Origin: Aculops lycopersici
Lineage: Eukaryota > Arthropoda > Arachnida > Trombidiformes > Eriophyidae
Reading direction: 5' to 3'
Length of the DNA stretch: 64,000 nucleotides
Assembly (NCBI GenBank): GCA_015350385.1
Contig: WNKI01000005.1
Coordinates: 84,342-148,341 of the forward strand
Below are positions 54,089 through 64,000 of this stretch, piece by piece. The notes below the pieces were generated by a model that was not told the DNA's origin, did not search any database, and saw nothing but the letters and a program-made list of their open reading frames with translations. How positions within the stretch are numbered: the stretch's first letter is position 1; every line of letters starts with the position of its first letter. The translations under genes were made by a program, and so were the position numbers.

Positions 54089-56251
54089 CCAGATCCTTAC
54101 CAAGTTCAGTTGTCTTTGTATCGCCTACTTCTTCTACTCGTAGTCGTCGTCATCGTCATTGGTTATTATTTACCTAAACCCACCCATTCATAGACGGATT
54201 GTGAGTGTTTTTCTATGTGTCCTTTTTGATCTCTTGTGTTGCCACGAGATCGCAAGAACAGAGACTCTCGGTGAGGTTAAGGACCAAATCGCGTGTTCAA
54301 AGGAGAAAGTCTATCTCATTTTCTCTCGCCTGATCCAGTCCTCAACGAAGCACCCGCGCTAATCAGGGGCCTACAACGATCAGGAAACAATTGGGCGTCA
54401 AGCTCGTCACCTGGCCAACTGGTTGGCCAGCTAGCTGGCTAGATGGCTGGCTAACCACGAAAAAAGCAAAGTCAAGTATAATATAAATTGCGCAATTGTC
54501 TCATCGTGTGCCTGTCGATCGAGCCATGTGCCTCGTTCAACAGCGTTGCGCGTCACTCAATGTTGTTGTTGTTGTTGTTATACTTGATGTTTCAGTTGGC
54601 ACACTGGTCAAGCGATCGGTCACTCGGTTGGTTGGTCTGCTGTCCGCAAACTACTTGCGCATCCGAGAGGGCGACCCAGACTTTGAAAGTAACGTAAATT
54701 GAGCTAGAGGCGAGCGGTAAGGCGACACCAGGTAGAGTGTAAATGAGCGCGCTCAAGTCTCTTATCTGCTGCAACTCAAGTTGCCGACAACTCTCATTTC
54801 AGTTCCGTCTCGTAGTGCAGTCCGTTTCGTTTAGCTCCATTCCAAAGTCTAGAGTCTGGAAGCCACCAGCGAGGAGAGGGTTGCTAATGAGATCGACAAC
54901 AACAACAACGACGCCGACGAAATGCAAATACGCGATGAGATAAATGTACAAGTCAGTCAATTCTAGTTTGACCGCGTTAGTTTCGACTATACAGCTAGCT
55001 AGCCAGCCAGCCAGTCGGCTTGCAAACTGACTAGCCCGCCAACAAGTGGCGCGTCGTTCATTAGCATAGTGCGTCGTTTGTCTACGATAGCTTTCAAGTC
55101 CCAGTAGTAGTCAAAGGGCCTGGCTGGCCAATTGGCATTTCCACTACCGTAGAGTCCGTCGCCAGTTCGTTACGGTGACGGTGAGCGCCATTTGTTGTCA
55201 AGTGGCCAGAGAGTTGGCTGGTTATGTATATCTAGCCAGTTGAATGGTTGGCGGGACGACTAACTAGCTAGCTGACTTCTAAACTTTAGCGGCCAGCTTC
55301 GTTACAGAATCACTCAACAAATTTTGCAGATAAGGCACTGAAGAGCAACCAGCCAAGTGACGAGACTGGAGTGATACTGGAACTAGGCAACACGAGCCAC
55401 ACATGACTCACCACTCAAACAAGTGGCCGCAAATTGACTTAGTTACTTGACTAGGCTTGGCTCAACTCGGCTTAGATAGTAAACCGTCTTAGGCGATGGT
55501 GTCTTATTGCAGGTCGCGTTGCGGCTAATCGGCGACGGCTGCAGCAACTAGGCAAAGTCGTGACTGCCTAACAAGGCGACGACCACAACGATATCAGCAG
55601 CAACAGCAATCGTTTGCCATAACCGCGCGTTGTGCGGCCGCCAAAACGTATCCTCGTTGATGTTGTTGTTGTTGGCTGTGAGCTTTTGGCTGCCGAAATG
55701 AAATTATTGCACCTGAAGCGAGTAGAGGTTTAAATTGGAGAGTGTTACCTCCAGGCAACCTGTTGCATCTGCACCTTTTGTTGCTCGAAACTTACGCTAC
55801 AGCCGAGACGTTTGTTCTCACAATGGACAACTCGAGTATAGTTGAGAAATTTGCCACCTCTACGATGGTGACTTCTTCTCCCTTTTACTCTCTTGGCTGC
55901 CGACATTAGCTGAGAAAATCCATTAGCTTTAGTGGACAAAAATCCCATGTCCTGTGTCGTCTTCCTCTCGAGCTCCTCGATCGCTACGATAAAAAAACGG
56001 TCTATCGTGGTTGGCAACTTTGATTTGCTCATTCGATTCAACGACATGAACTCACATCGGGTGAATTTAATTGCCAATTGAAACACTCAAAGTTCGAAGG
56101 TTCGAAGTTAACAGAAGCGATTCTCAGCAGCGGTCAGAGTAGAGGACAATTTTCTCAGGTAAAATTTCACCTGTTCAGTAGTTCATTGAGCAAAGACAAT
56201 CGCAAGCAGCAACGACAACCCCAGCTCCAACAAATTGACTCTCCATCAAAC
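54089..56251. other. Intronic spacer within the Ig gene, upstream of the UGT
   Basis: No gene seen. It has GCTA/GGCT tetranucleotide-like stretches at about 54420-54455 and 54990-55015, several ACAAGTGGC words (about 55041, 55418) and ACCTGTTG at 55758. CTCAG/GTAAAA near 56158 may be an acceptor of a 5' UTR intron of the UGT. Confidence 0.4.
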
Positions 56252-58159
56252 ATGTCGTCACAAGAACATCAGCAGCAGCATCAGTGGCAATCGAAGAAGA
56301 CTATTGTTTTCCTGCCCATCGATGCCCAGGGACATGTAAACGCGATGTTGGGTTTGGCAGACGCGTTGCGCGATTGCAAACACTCCACCATCTTCCTGTG
56401 CAACGATTCGCGGGCGCCACTTCACCTGGGCCACCAGTTGGTCGAGGTGCGCAAGTGGTCGCCGCAGGTGGACCCGAAAGTGTCAGGCAAACAGGAAGAG
56501 GGAAATTCGATGGTCAGATTCGGTGGCGTCGAGCGCGAGGAGTTTGTTTTCCTCGGCGACGAGCGGCTGAGTGAAAAGTGGAGTCAAATGGTGGACTTGC
56601 TCGACCTAAACGTTTGCTCATTTCATCATGATCAAGCGAGTATCTCCGACGAGCAAACAGTCAAGGCGCTGGAACACAATTATAGTTTGTTGAAGCTCAC
56701 TCTTGAGGCTGAAATCGCGTCACTCCACGAGAAGATCGAGGACATCTTGATCAACTTGAAGCCGGACTTGGTGGTTGTCGATGGTCTTGGTCCACAGCCA
56801 GCAGTTTGGCGGCTTTCCAATGAAAACTATGCAAAATCTAGAGGCTTACCCAAAGCTCTAAGCTGGATTTCCCTCACCAGTTGCAACCCAATGCCCTTGT
56901 ATTACTCCTTTGCACTGGAGAGGGGATTTTTGGGTTTTCCTCCGCCACTCAGGGGATTGTCGTTAAAATTATGCACCGGCGTTCATTTGGAAGTGGAGCA
57001 GCTAAAATACGAACGAATCTTAAAGGGAAGTGGCATAGTTGATGAGATGGCCAAGCTCGCGGGGCTAAGTGGCATAAATCCTCTCGAGAATCCGTACGAT
57101 TTTAGTAAGTTTATGCGAAATGAATCGCCACAGCTAAACATCTACATGTTCCCACGCCAATTGGATTACGCAATGACATCCAACCTGGAGAGTGGTATCA
57201 AATCAAAGCTCGAACTACCATCTAATTACCTGCGCGTTGACTCGCTAACTAGGAGTTGTGTTTCAGGTACCAGCAACAAGTTTCTGTTGGCCCCCGAAGA
57301 CGAGAGTCTGTTGGCCAAATTAACTCAGTGGAGGCAAATGGGCGATTTAAATTCAAGAATAATCTATGTTTCCCTTGGGACCACAATCAGTTGCAACCTT
57401 GTGCTTATGGAGTCTTTATTGAATCAAGTGTTTCACTGTTTAGAGATGGAGAGCGATTGGCGTTTTGCTCTCGCTTTAGGGTCTCGCTGCAAGCGTTTAC
57501 CAGAGTCAATTTGGATTAAATTAACTGAATACGAGAGCAAATTTCGCCTTGTCCACTCGAGTTGGTGGCCGCAACCGGAACTCTTTCGCCGCCAACTAAT
57601 TGACGCCTGCGTCTCGCACGGCGGCAACAATACCCTATGCGAGTTGTTCCAATTCAACATCCGCCACTTGGTCCTCGTGGCCGGCTTCCACGATCAGGTG
57701 GACAATGCGCGTCGGGTTGCAGACTTGCAAATGGGCGTGGCGCTCAGCGTTCAAAACTTTCTACCGGCACCAGCTGCATCTTCGCCTGGCTCCTCGGTGG
57801 ATTCTGGTTTGAATTCCAATCCGATGGTGAAAAACTCAAGCCCAACGAGCGAGAATTTGGGAAAGAAGAAGAGGGGACCAGGAGAGCAAGTTGTTAGCGA
57901 TGATTTATTGCTCATTGCATTGAGGAATTGCTTCAAGTTGGACGCAACACGAGCTCTTTTTGTTGCCTCTAAAAACTCCACCAACATCGAGGGGTCGAGT
58001 AGTGGCCAGCTGCGCGCAACGAGACTGTCGAAAACAAGTGGAAACGCGAACGAGCAACAAGTGGCTGCTCCAGGCGGCCAATGTGATTTGTTGCCGGTGG
58101 CGCGCGACGCGCGCTATTGTGCACAAATAATCGAGCGCAACTTGTTGCATTTGCAGTGA
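56252..58159 (+). CDS. UDP-glycosyltransferase, cytosolic bacterial-type (mite-like)
   Basis: 635 aa from the ATG at 56252, single exon, inside the Ig gene intron and on the same strand. The N-terminal domain opens KKTIVFLPIDAQGHVNAMLG, with the catalytic His at about residue 28. The C-terminal domain has IIYVSLGTT, then SSWWPQPELFRRQLIDACVS, HGGNNTLCEL (H456) and AGFHDQVDNARRVADLQMGV (D481, Q482), the UGT signature that binds the UDP-sugar. There is no signal peptide and no C-terminal membrane anchor, unlike animal ER UGTs. This is the form found in spider mites, where it is thought to have come from bacteria, and it detoxifies lipophilic compounds. A Ser/Gly-rich insertion (about residues 505-545) is unusual. 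Confidence 0.88.
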   Translation: MSSQEHQQQHQWQSKKTIVFLPIDAQGHVNAMLGLADALRDCKHSTIFLCNDSRAPLHLGHQLVEVRKWSPQVDPKVSGKQEEGNSMVRFGGVEREEFVFLGDERLSEKWSQMVDLLDLNVCSFHHDQASISDEQTVKALEHNYSLLKLTLEAEIASLHEKIEDILINLKPDLVVVDGLGPQPAVWRLSNENYAKSRGLPKALSWISLTSCNPMPLYYSFALERGFLGFPPPLRGLSLKLCTGVHLEVEQLKYERILKGSGIVDEMAKLAGLSGINPLENPYDFSKFMRNESPQLNIYMFPRQLDYAMTSNLESGIKSKLELPSNYLRVDSLTRSCVSGTSNKFLLAPEDESLLAKLTQWRQMGDLNSRIIYVSLGTTISCNLVLMESLLNQVFHCLEMESDWRFALALGSRCKRLPESIWIKLTEYESKFRLVHSSWWPQPELFRRQLIDACVSHGGNNTLCELFQFNIRHLVLVAGFHDQVDNARRVADLQMGVALSVQNFLPAPAASSPGSSVDSGLNSNPMVKNSSPTSENLGKKKRGPGEQVVSDDLLLIALRNCFKLDATRALFVASKNSTNIEGSSSGQLRATRLSKTSGNANEQQVAAPGGQCDLLPVARDARYCAQIIERNLLHLQ

Positions 58160-58193
58160 GTTATTGAGTGAGTGAGTGAGTGAGTGAGTGAGC
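58160..58193. repeat. (GAGT)n microsatellite
   Basis: Seven or more GAGT units immediately after the UGT stop codon. Confidence 0.85.
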
Positions 58194-58754
58194 AAGCAAA
58201 TGGACAAGAGCACTAGCAAGCTGCTAGAGTTGAGAGGATGGACTGGACACTGGTGGTGGCCATAGATCACCGAGTGGCAGGTAGGCTTGTTGGTGATGGT
58301 GGTGACCAAAGTGGCATTGCATAGATCGAAAGAAGAGGAGTGCAAGTGACTGGTGGCTCCCTGCAAGTTGCAAGATAAATGATGGACCTGCAGCGGCGAT
58401 AGTGATGGTGGCGGCGGCGGCGACGGCAACTTTGCCGGCAATTTCATGCCAACTCATGGCCACGATGACTGCAGTTGATGTCTGTCGGTCGTTTTGGCCG
58501 GACTGTGGCCAAGCGACGAGTCGAAGCAACAGGTCGCTGTTGTTGAAGTTGCTGTTTTTGTTGTTGCCACTGTTGCTACTGCAGTTAGGTTGCGAGAACC
58601 TGCAGCAGCGAGAATCGCGCAATAAAAGAGGAAGTTGCCTTCGTAGAATTGAACCAGCAAACCCCTTTGTTGGCTGTTCTTTCTCTCTCGTTGCGGTCGT
58701 TATCTTTGTCTCCAGTTACACGACTTGAATTCAGCTTCAACTAGAAAAAAGCCC

Positions 58755-58772
58755 ACAACAACAACAACAACA

Positions 58773-58831
<59 letters not shown>

Positions 58832-58845
58832 AACAATAACAACAG
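58755..58845. repeat. (CAA)n-(CTA)n compound microsatellite
   Basis: CAA triplets followed by about 19 ACT/CTA triplets, then CAA/TAA units. Confidence 0.9.
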
Positions 58846-59554
58846 GCAATCTTATCGCCGATGATTGTCGTTGCGGCGCTAGTCGTCGATTCGTTGTTGC
58901 GATTGCCATTGCTTTTGCTGCTGCGGTTGCGTCATACACACTGACTTCAGCACTCTGACTCAAGCAGTTCGCGCGAAATTCAGCCAACGAGCCAGAGTTG
59001 GCGTAGATTTAGCAATTGTTGGCAACAAGCTGTTTCTCTGCCTCTTCACTTTACGTTGAATTTCTCGGCCAGCGATGGCAACAAGAAAAACAACAGGAAA
59101 CAAGTGGTGATGGAGGCTGTGGTGCTCAGCCCGCAACCTGTTGCTGTTGATCGCCGCTCGTCTCGCGCTGCTTTTGCAATTGAGGCTACAATTGCTGCAT
59201 TCGCTGTCTCTGCCCCATTCCCTCCATTTAGTCCATCCTCCATTTACCTAGCAACAAACCGACCAAGTCTCTGCCGAAACCGAATCGAAGGCGCGAATAA
59301 AACTGGGCGCGTCCATCATTACTTCCATTCCTTCATACTTTTTATTTCTTTGCTCTCTGCTCTCTTTTTTCCATTCTCACTTCACTTGAGTATATTCCTT
59401 ACCTCGCCTGCTGCTGCTCATTTAGCCGAAGTGTATCATCGCCTCCGACTTCATCGACTCCATCTACTCGCTCATATTTTTGCACCGCTGCTTCTGTGTT
59501 AATATTACAGCGATTTTAATATGGAGCGCCATGCAACAAGTTGCCAAACGCTAC

Positions 59555-59585
59555 TGCTTCTTCTTCTTCTTCTTTTTCTTTTTCT
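59555..59585. repeat. (CTT)n tract
   Basis: CTT triplets merging into T-rich CTTTTT units; a second CTT run is at about 60518-60538. Confidence 0.8.
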
Positions 59586-61126
59586 GACTCTGCCTCTGCC
59601 TCTGCTTTTTCCTACAGCTTCTACTTTGGCTGCCGCGCGAAGATTCTAATCCAGATAAATTAACCTCTAGGCAGTAGCGAGCTGCAGCCACTTTTGTACC
59701 ACCACCAACTACCTGTTGAGTCCTCAGCTCGCTTCATTGGATCTCGCAAATCTCCCGATCGCGAGCCAAATGACCAGCCAGTCGCTGACTGGCGAGCCGA
59801 TCAAACGAGCAAACTTTCGCGCGATTAAGTTTTATGTTGGTCTTTCTCTGCTTCTTCCTTTCTTACTTCTTGAGCCAGCTAAGGAATCTACAGGTTGCTG
59901 CTGTTATTTTTCTTTGACCAGCAGTGAGAGGCGAGAGCAAACAAACCAATCTGCTTGTTGTGTCTCGAAGAAGCCCGCGGCGAGAACTCTGGCCACTTGG
60001 TCTCTCTCTCCCTCTCCTTCTTTCTTTCTGTCTCTGTCTCTCTCTTCTTCTTACTCGAGCAACAAATCAAGAGAGTCACCACTTGTTGCTGCCAAGGCTG
60101 TAGCTGTAACCGTCGCCTTTGCTCGCTGCTCTTGGACATAGATAAGAGACTTCTTCCATTTAGCTGGCTCGCTGGCTCTTAAAGTTACCCGGGCGAGCCA
60201 AGTTCCTAGCTGGCAGCTAAGCCAAAAAGGGAATTACCTGTTGCCGAGGAGAAGAAGGACGAGGATTTATGTGATAATGTTGCCAACTTACCTGTGCGCT
60301 CCAAGCAACAGGTGACTCGCCGCTACCGCTGCTGCTGCTGCCATTGCTACCACCGTCGTGGTGGTGGCGGCGGTTGGTTGTCGACAGCCCAGCTAGTCCA
60401 GTTCGGCATCTAGGCCACTAAAAGTGCAATGACAAATCCGCAATGCAACGCAATATCCTGTTAGCAGTGGTGATGCTGCCGCAGAATACGACCGCGACCA
60501 GTGGACTTGTTGCATGTCCTCTTCTTCTTCTTCTTCTTAGTTAGAAGATGCCACTCGTTGTTTGTTGGCCCATTTAATTGCAAGCCCAAATGCAGTGCAA
60601 TGCCAAGCGGTCACCATTCGAAGGTCGCCGCCAAGTCGCGGCGACTGACCAAGACTGACAAAATGCAACAGGTAGTTTGATGGTTGCGTCGCGCGCGCTC
60701 GACTTTTTTGCCTCGTTCGCCTACCTGTGGCTCCTGTTGTCCAAGTTGATATTTTAATTGCATCACATAAAGTCACTGCTTCTTCGTCGTCGTTCTCTTC
60801 TTCTTCTTCTAGGAACTAAACCACTGTATCTCTTTGCCAGGATTTAGCTTTTAACGACTATCAGAGAGTCTGATATAAAAGAGAACTAAATGGCCGAGCT
60901 GCTGAGCGATGCAAAACTCGGCCATCAAGTTGACCATTTTAGAAGCGCCAGTGACGCCACCAATCACCTGGAACTCAAAAGCTCGGCCCAACTGGCCTGC
61001 TCTTTCTTATTGCTCCTCACGCTTTCCTCTCTAGCCCATGAAAATCTCATCATTTTGATCAAAAACTAACCATCTCCCTGTCTCTATAACTACCTGTTCG
61101 AATTACCTAATCGAATCGTTAAATAG

Positions 61127-61438
61127 TTCCCCCACAAGCACCAATCATACACACGCCCAGCCACCAGGCAGCCCGCGAGGGTCAGGAGCACCAATTGGTT
61201 TGCGTAACTCAGGGGGGAAATCCGGAGCCAAATATGACTTGGTATAGAAATGAGCAGCCAATTAATGAGCTGATGACGCCCCAGTTCAAGTATAATCAGG
61301 TAAAAATAAATGGAACCACAACAAATACTCTCACCTGGCGGCCAACAATCGAGGACCATCTAGCCACATTTAAGTGTGTCATTTGGAACAAGGCAATGAG
61401 CTCGGTGTTGAGCGATCAGCACCAGTTTTACGTTGAAT
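61127..61438 (+). CDS. Echinoid-like Ig protein, second Ig exon
   Basis: The acceptor AAATAG ends at 61126 and the exon opens in phase 1, so the join reads SRLTVL-I-PPQAPIIHTP, a normal linker between Ig domains. The Ig C2/I-type domain has QLVCVTQGGNPEPNMTWYRN and, at its end, TFKCVIWNKA. N-glycosylation sites (NMT, NGT) are visible. The donor T/GTAAGT at 61439 is again phase 1. An alternative acceptor at 61171 would lose 15 residues of the linker. Confidence 0.75.
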
Positions 61439-63174
61439 GTAAGTATATATTTATCTTTACGTTGTTTGCCAATCGCATCACCCAATTTCTAGCTTCTATT
61501 TGTTTATGTACCTCAAAATCATCTCTTGAAATGGGGAGAGAGTTAACTTGCAGTCCGCAATGCAAAAGCGGACGGCAACATTTTTTCTCTGGTTTTGCAC
61601 ATAACCAAACCAAAAGAGAGAGAAAGCTCAACAGACGCCAGCCGGCTTTTTTCCAACGCCCAAAATCGAACCTAAAAATCAGGTAAACTCTCTCTCTCAC
61701 TCAGGTAAACGCGAACATCTGGTGCCAGATTCCCATAGGGAGTATCACAAATAGCGCATATGTTCTCGCTGATAGGCGAGAGTGTGAGAACCGACGCGCC
61801 ACCAGTTGGTCGATGTTTGGTTGATTCTAGTTCAGTTTATTTCGATTTGGTTTACCTGAGTTACTTGCGGCAATGCTGTTTTTGCCTGGGCTTCGAGAAG
61901 CGGACGAGCAAAGTGGCTGTTCCATTTGGTCCACTCGAGCAGAACCGTTGGCTCCTCTCAACCTCTTGGCTTTACCTGGTGGTTGTTGTGTTGGTGGCGG
62001 CAGTGGCAACACGCTCAACTGCCGCCACTCCCCCTCGTGGCAGCCTCGACCCAAAGTCGTGGCTCGCACAAGGGGAGCCCACAATTTGCTGCCAGTGGGC
62101 TCTTCCACCTGAACTGCGCCCAACTTTAGAGCAGGCGAGCGAACCGAACGATAAGAATAAATCTAAGAGGAAAACTAAAGAAGAGAAGGAGAGCCAAAGA
62201 GCCAACAAGCCAGTTGATTCTTGCATTGCAACTGGGACCAGCGAGAAAGAGAGAGGATATAATAATAATAATAACAATAATAACGAGCGCATCAGCCGCC
62301 AGGTAAATCTGCGTGACGCGCCATTCAGTTGAGCTGCTCGCGTGCTCGTCGTCGTCCTTCTTGGTCTTATCTCTCTCCCTCGCTGAGTTGGAACTTGGGG
62401 CTTCCAACCTGAAAGTTCTAAAAAGAAGCACGAGCTTCTGACTGCGAGCTCACAGCTAGGAACAATAATAGTAATTACGGGCGCTGCTTTAGCCTCGAGG
62501 TCCAGGGACCAGCGAAACCAAACACTCTGTTGCTCCTTTTGCTGGTGTGGATAATAATTCGGCTCCTCCCCTCGTGGTGCCCCAACGACTACCACCACCA
62601 CTACTACTACTTCGACTACCATTCTGAAGTAGAAGAGGCTGCATCAATTGTGTTGTGCTTCAGTCTCCAGCTTCCAAGTTTCAACTTCAAAACTCGGCCA
62701 GCAATTTAGTCCCGTTTTCTCTCCATCGCTCGCATCTCCAAGTTCTAATCTCGTTCCTCAACTTGGCAACGTCGATCTAACAAAATCTAGAGGATGAAAC
62801 CAAAAGCGAGCAACACAACGACAGATGTGACGGCTCGCGGCCATTTGGTTGCGCTGCTGCTCTGCGTTGAAGTCAGTCAATCAGCGATAGCTCCGACGAA
62901 ACCAGCGAGCAGCAACCACCCGAGGAATGAGCGTGGCGGATCGCGCGCGCCAGGCCCGCTGGCGGCCAATTCTGGTACTATTGGCCTCTCGGACCTCGAA
63001 TCTCTCCATCTGAATCTCTGGCCACTTGTCAAATATACGGCACCTGCTGACGCTTCTCTGCTGCCATCGAGCCGAAACTTTTTCTTTCATCTGAAAGCAA
63101 ACAAAGCTCTAAAGACACATAAACCACAAGCAAACAGACTAACCCAATCCCAACCTAAATAATAACAACAACAG
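61439..63174. other. Second intron of the Ig gene
   Basis: 1.7 kb. It contains an AAT/AAC run at about 62258-62285 and no supported exon. An open frame at 62794-63162 starts in good context but looks like chance. Confidence 0.5.
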
Positions 63175-64000
63175 ATGCTCCACGAATCTCCGTCGGCGCC
63201 TACAACCCGCTCAAGGTTGTGCTCGGCAAACCAGTCACTCTACCTTGTGTCGTCGAGGCAAATCCACCTGTTAAGTCCGTGCGCTGGTTTCGCGACGGCC
63301 AATTGGTTAGCAACCAATTCAATTACTCTATAAGCGATGTTAAAACTCAGGACGCTGCCATTTACACCTGCCAAGCGGACAATGGTATCCATCCAGCGCA
63401 ACAACAGCAATTGGCCAGTGGCTCTGGCTCTGGCTCATCGTTGGTCCAGAACTCGTTTGTCGAGGCGCAACTCCATTTGCAAGTACTCTATGGTCCACGA
63501 GTTCAGGTTAAACCCTCGAAGGCATCACCTTTACTCGAGAACGACTATCTCACCCTGAATTGTTCCGTTGACTCCTGGCCCCCGGCCCACGGATTAATGT
63601 GGACCAAGGCGGACGATCCAAGTTTCAAACAGTTGTCAAATATCTCCATGTCCTTTTTGGAATTTGAGAAAATCACCGCCTCCAATATGGGCAATTACAC
63701 TTGCACTGCCTTCAATAGATTGGAACCGAGCGGTTATGATATAAGCCAAACCGGACCCATCGAGCGTCAATCGTCAGGAAGCTCAATGGTGCTAGTGAAA
63801 CACAAGCCAGGACAAGCGGAAATACTGTTGGGCCAAAATGGTGAAACGGAAGTAGGAACTAAAACGGAAATTACATGTCGCGCTAAGCCTCCCGGATTCC
63901 CCGAGCCTCAGTACAAATTTTGGCGCTTCACCGCAAATGGCGTACGGAAGTCGCTTAACAAGGTATCAACGGGGTCCACTTTTACCATTTATGCAGCCAG
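63175..64000 (+). CDS. Echinoid-like Ig protein, third visible coding exon (cut by window edge)
   Basis: The acceptor ACAACAG ends at 63174. The phase-1 join gives HQFYVE-Y-APRISVGAYN, the typical end and start of consecutive Ig domains. Three Ig domains follow: one with TLPCVVEANPPVKSVRWFRD and AAIYTCQADN; one with LTLNCSVDSWPPAHGLMWTK and MGNYTCTAFN; and the start of one with TEITCRAKPPGFPEPQYKFW. The PPG-x-P-x-PQY-x-W motif is what I associate with echinoid and friend-of-echinoid. The frame is open to 64000, so the membrane span and cytoplasmic tail are outside the window. Loss of sidestep- or nephrin-type alternatives is not proven. Confidence 0.78.

Larger units (their letters stand above)
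58160..61126. other. Rest of the first Ig-gene intron, repeat-rich
   Basis: No gene supported. It contains GAGT, ACT/CAA and CTT microsatellites and six or more CAACAGGT/ACCTGTTG words (58527, 59136, 59711, 60236, 60306, 60666). Confidence 0.45.

Noticed and set aside
58725..58987. Poly-Thr and poly-Val frames
   Set aside because: They are translations of the CTA/CAA microsatellite.
61439..61686. Continuation of the Ig exon frame past 61438
   Set aside because: A strong GTAAGTAT donor follows Ig strand G, and the sequence after it loses Ig character.
62794..63162. 122-codon plus-strand frame in the second Ig intron
   Set aside because: No splice phase links it to the Ig exons, and the composition looks random; it stops 10 bp before the true acceptor.

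Overview
The window is eukaryotic nuclear DNA from a compact arthropod genome. The best guess is an acariform mite. Genes are mostly one to three exons, introns are often about 100-600 bp with GTAAG/AG ends, and intergenic stretches are short. The metazoan gene set includes flotillin, BCL7, VPS39, a KCTD5/insomniac-type BTB protein, SCAMP, Rab30, a CREB3L/CrebA bZIP factor and an echinoid-like Ig protein. The arthropod/mite guess rests on the echinoid-like and CrebA-like genes and on a UDP-glycosyltransferase with no signal peptide or membrane anchor. That last form is known from spider mites, where it is thought to come from bacteria. The species is inference only.

Layout: 1-5566, a large low-complexity protein of unknown function (+, 5' end probably cut by the window edge). 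6355-7295, a tail-anchored acyl-CoA-binding protein of the ACBD4/5 type (+). 7587-9020, a divergent flotillin (-). 10384-10794 mitochondrial ribosomal protein bS18/mS18 (-) and 11105-12595 a REXO5-like DEDDh exonuclease (+) are head to head. 13103-13684, a small secreted protein (+). 15143-17710, two tandem paralogous secreted His-rich/Thr-rich proteins (-). 19360-28548, a CrebA/CREB3L bZIP factor in two large exons around a 5.1-kb intron (-) that holds an assembly gap and a MITE-like element. 32271-33452 BCL7 (+) and 35562-36245 Rab30 (+). 36436-38156, CWF19L2-like and a small coiled-coil protein whose reading frames are only 2 nt apart (-). 38601-38927, a divergent paralogue of that small protein (+). 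39594-40292 KCTD5-like (-), head to head with VPS39 at 41101-44102 (+). tRNA-Leu(UAG) at 44317-44398 (-). A multi-pass receptor-like protein (-) and a kinase-less Mad3/BubR1 (-). A coiled-coil protein (+) whose 3' coding end overlaps that of SCAMP (-). From 51574 to the right edge lies an echinoid-like Ig cell-surface gene (+). Its first long intron contains a Q/S-rich secreted protein (-) and the UGT (+).

Most of the recognised genes are housekeeping: membrane traffic (Rab30, VPS39, SCAMP, flotillin, ACBD), chromatin and splicing (BCL7, CWF19L2), mitosis (Mad3) and RNA processing (REXO5). The accessory material consists of the secreted His-rich pair, the small coiled-coil pair, the UGT, the nested Q/S-rich protein and the receptor-like gene. 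Several exon junctions were rebuilt by hand from splice sites with matching phase; these are given in the entries. Non-coding DNA is very rich in an E-box-like word (CAACAGGT/ACCTGTTG and the related ACAAGTGG). No prokaryotic features, CRISPR arrays or intact autonomous transposons were seen.
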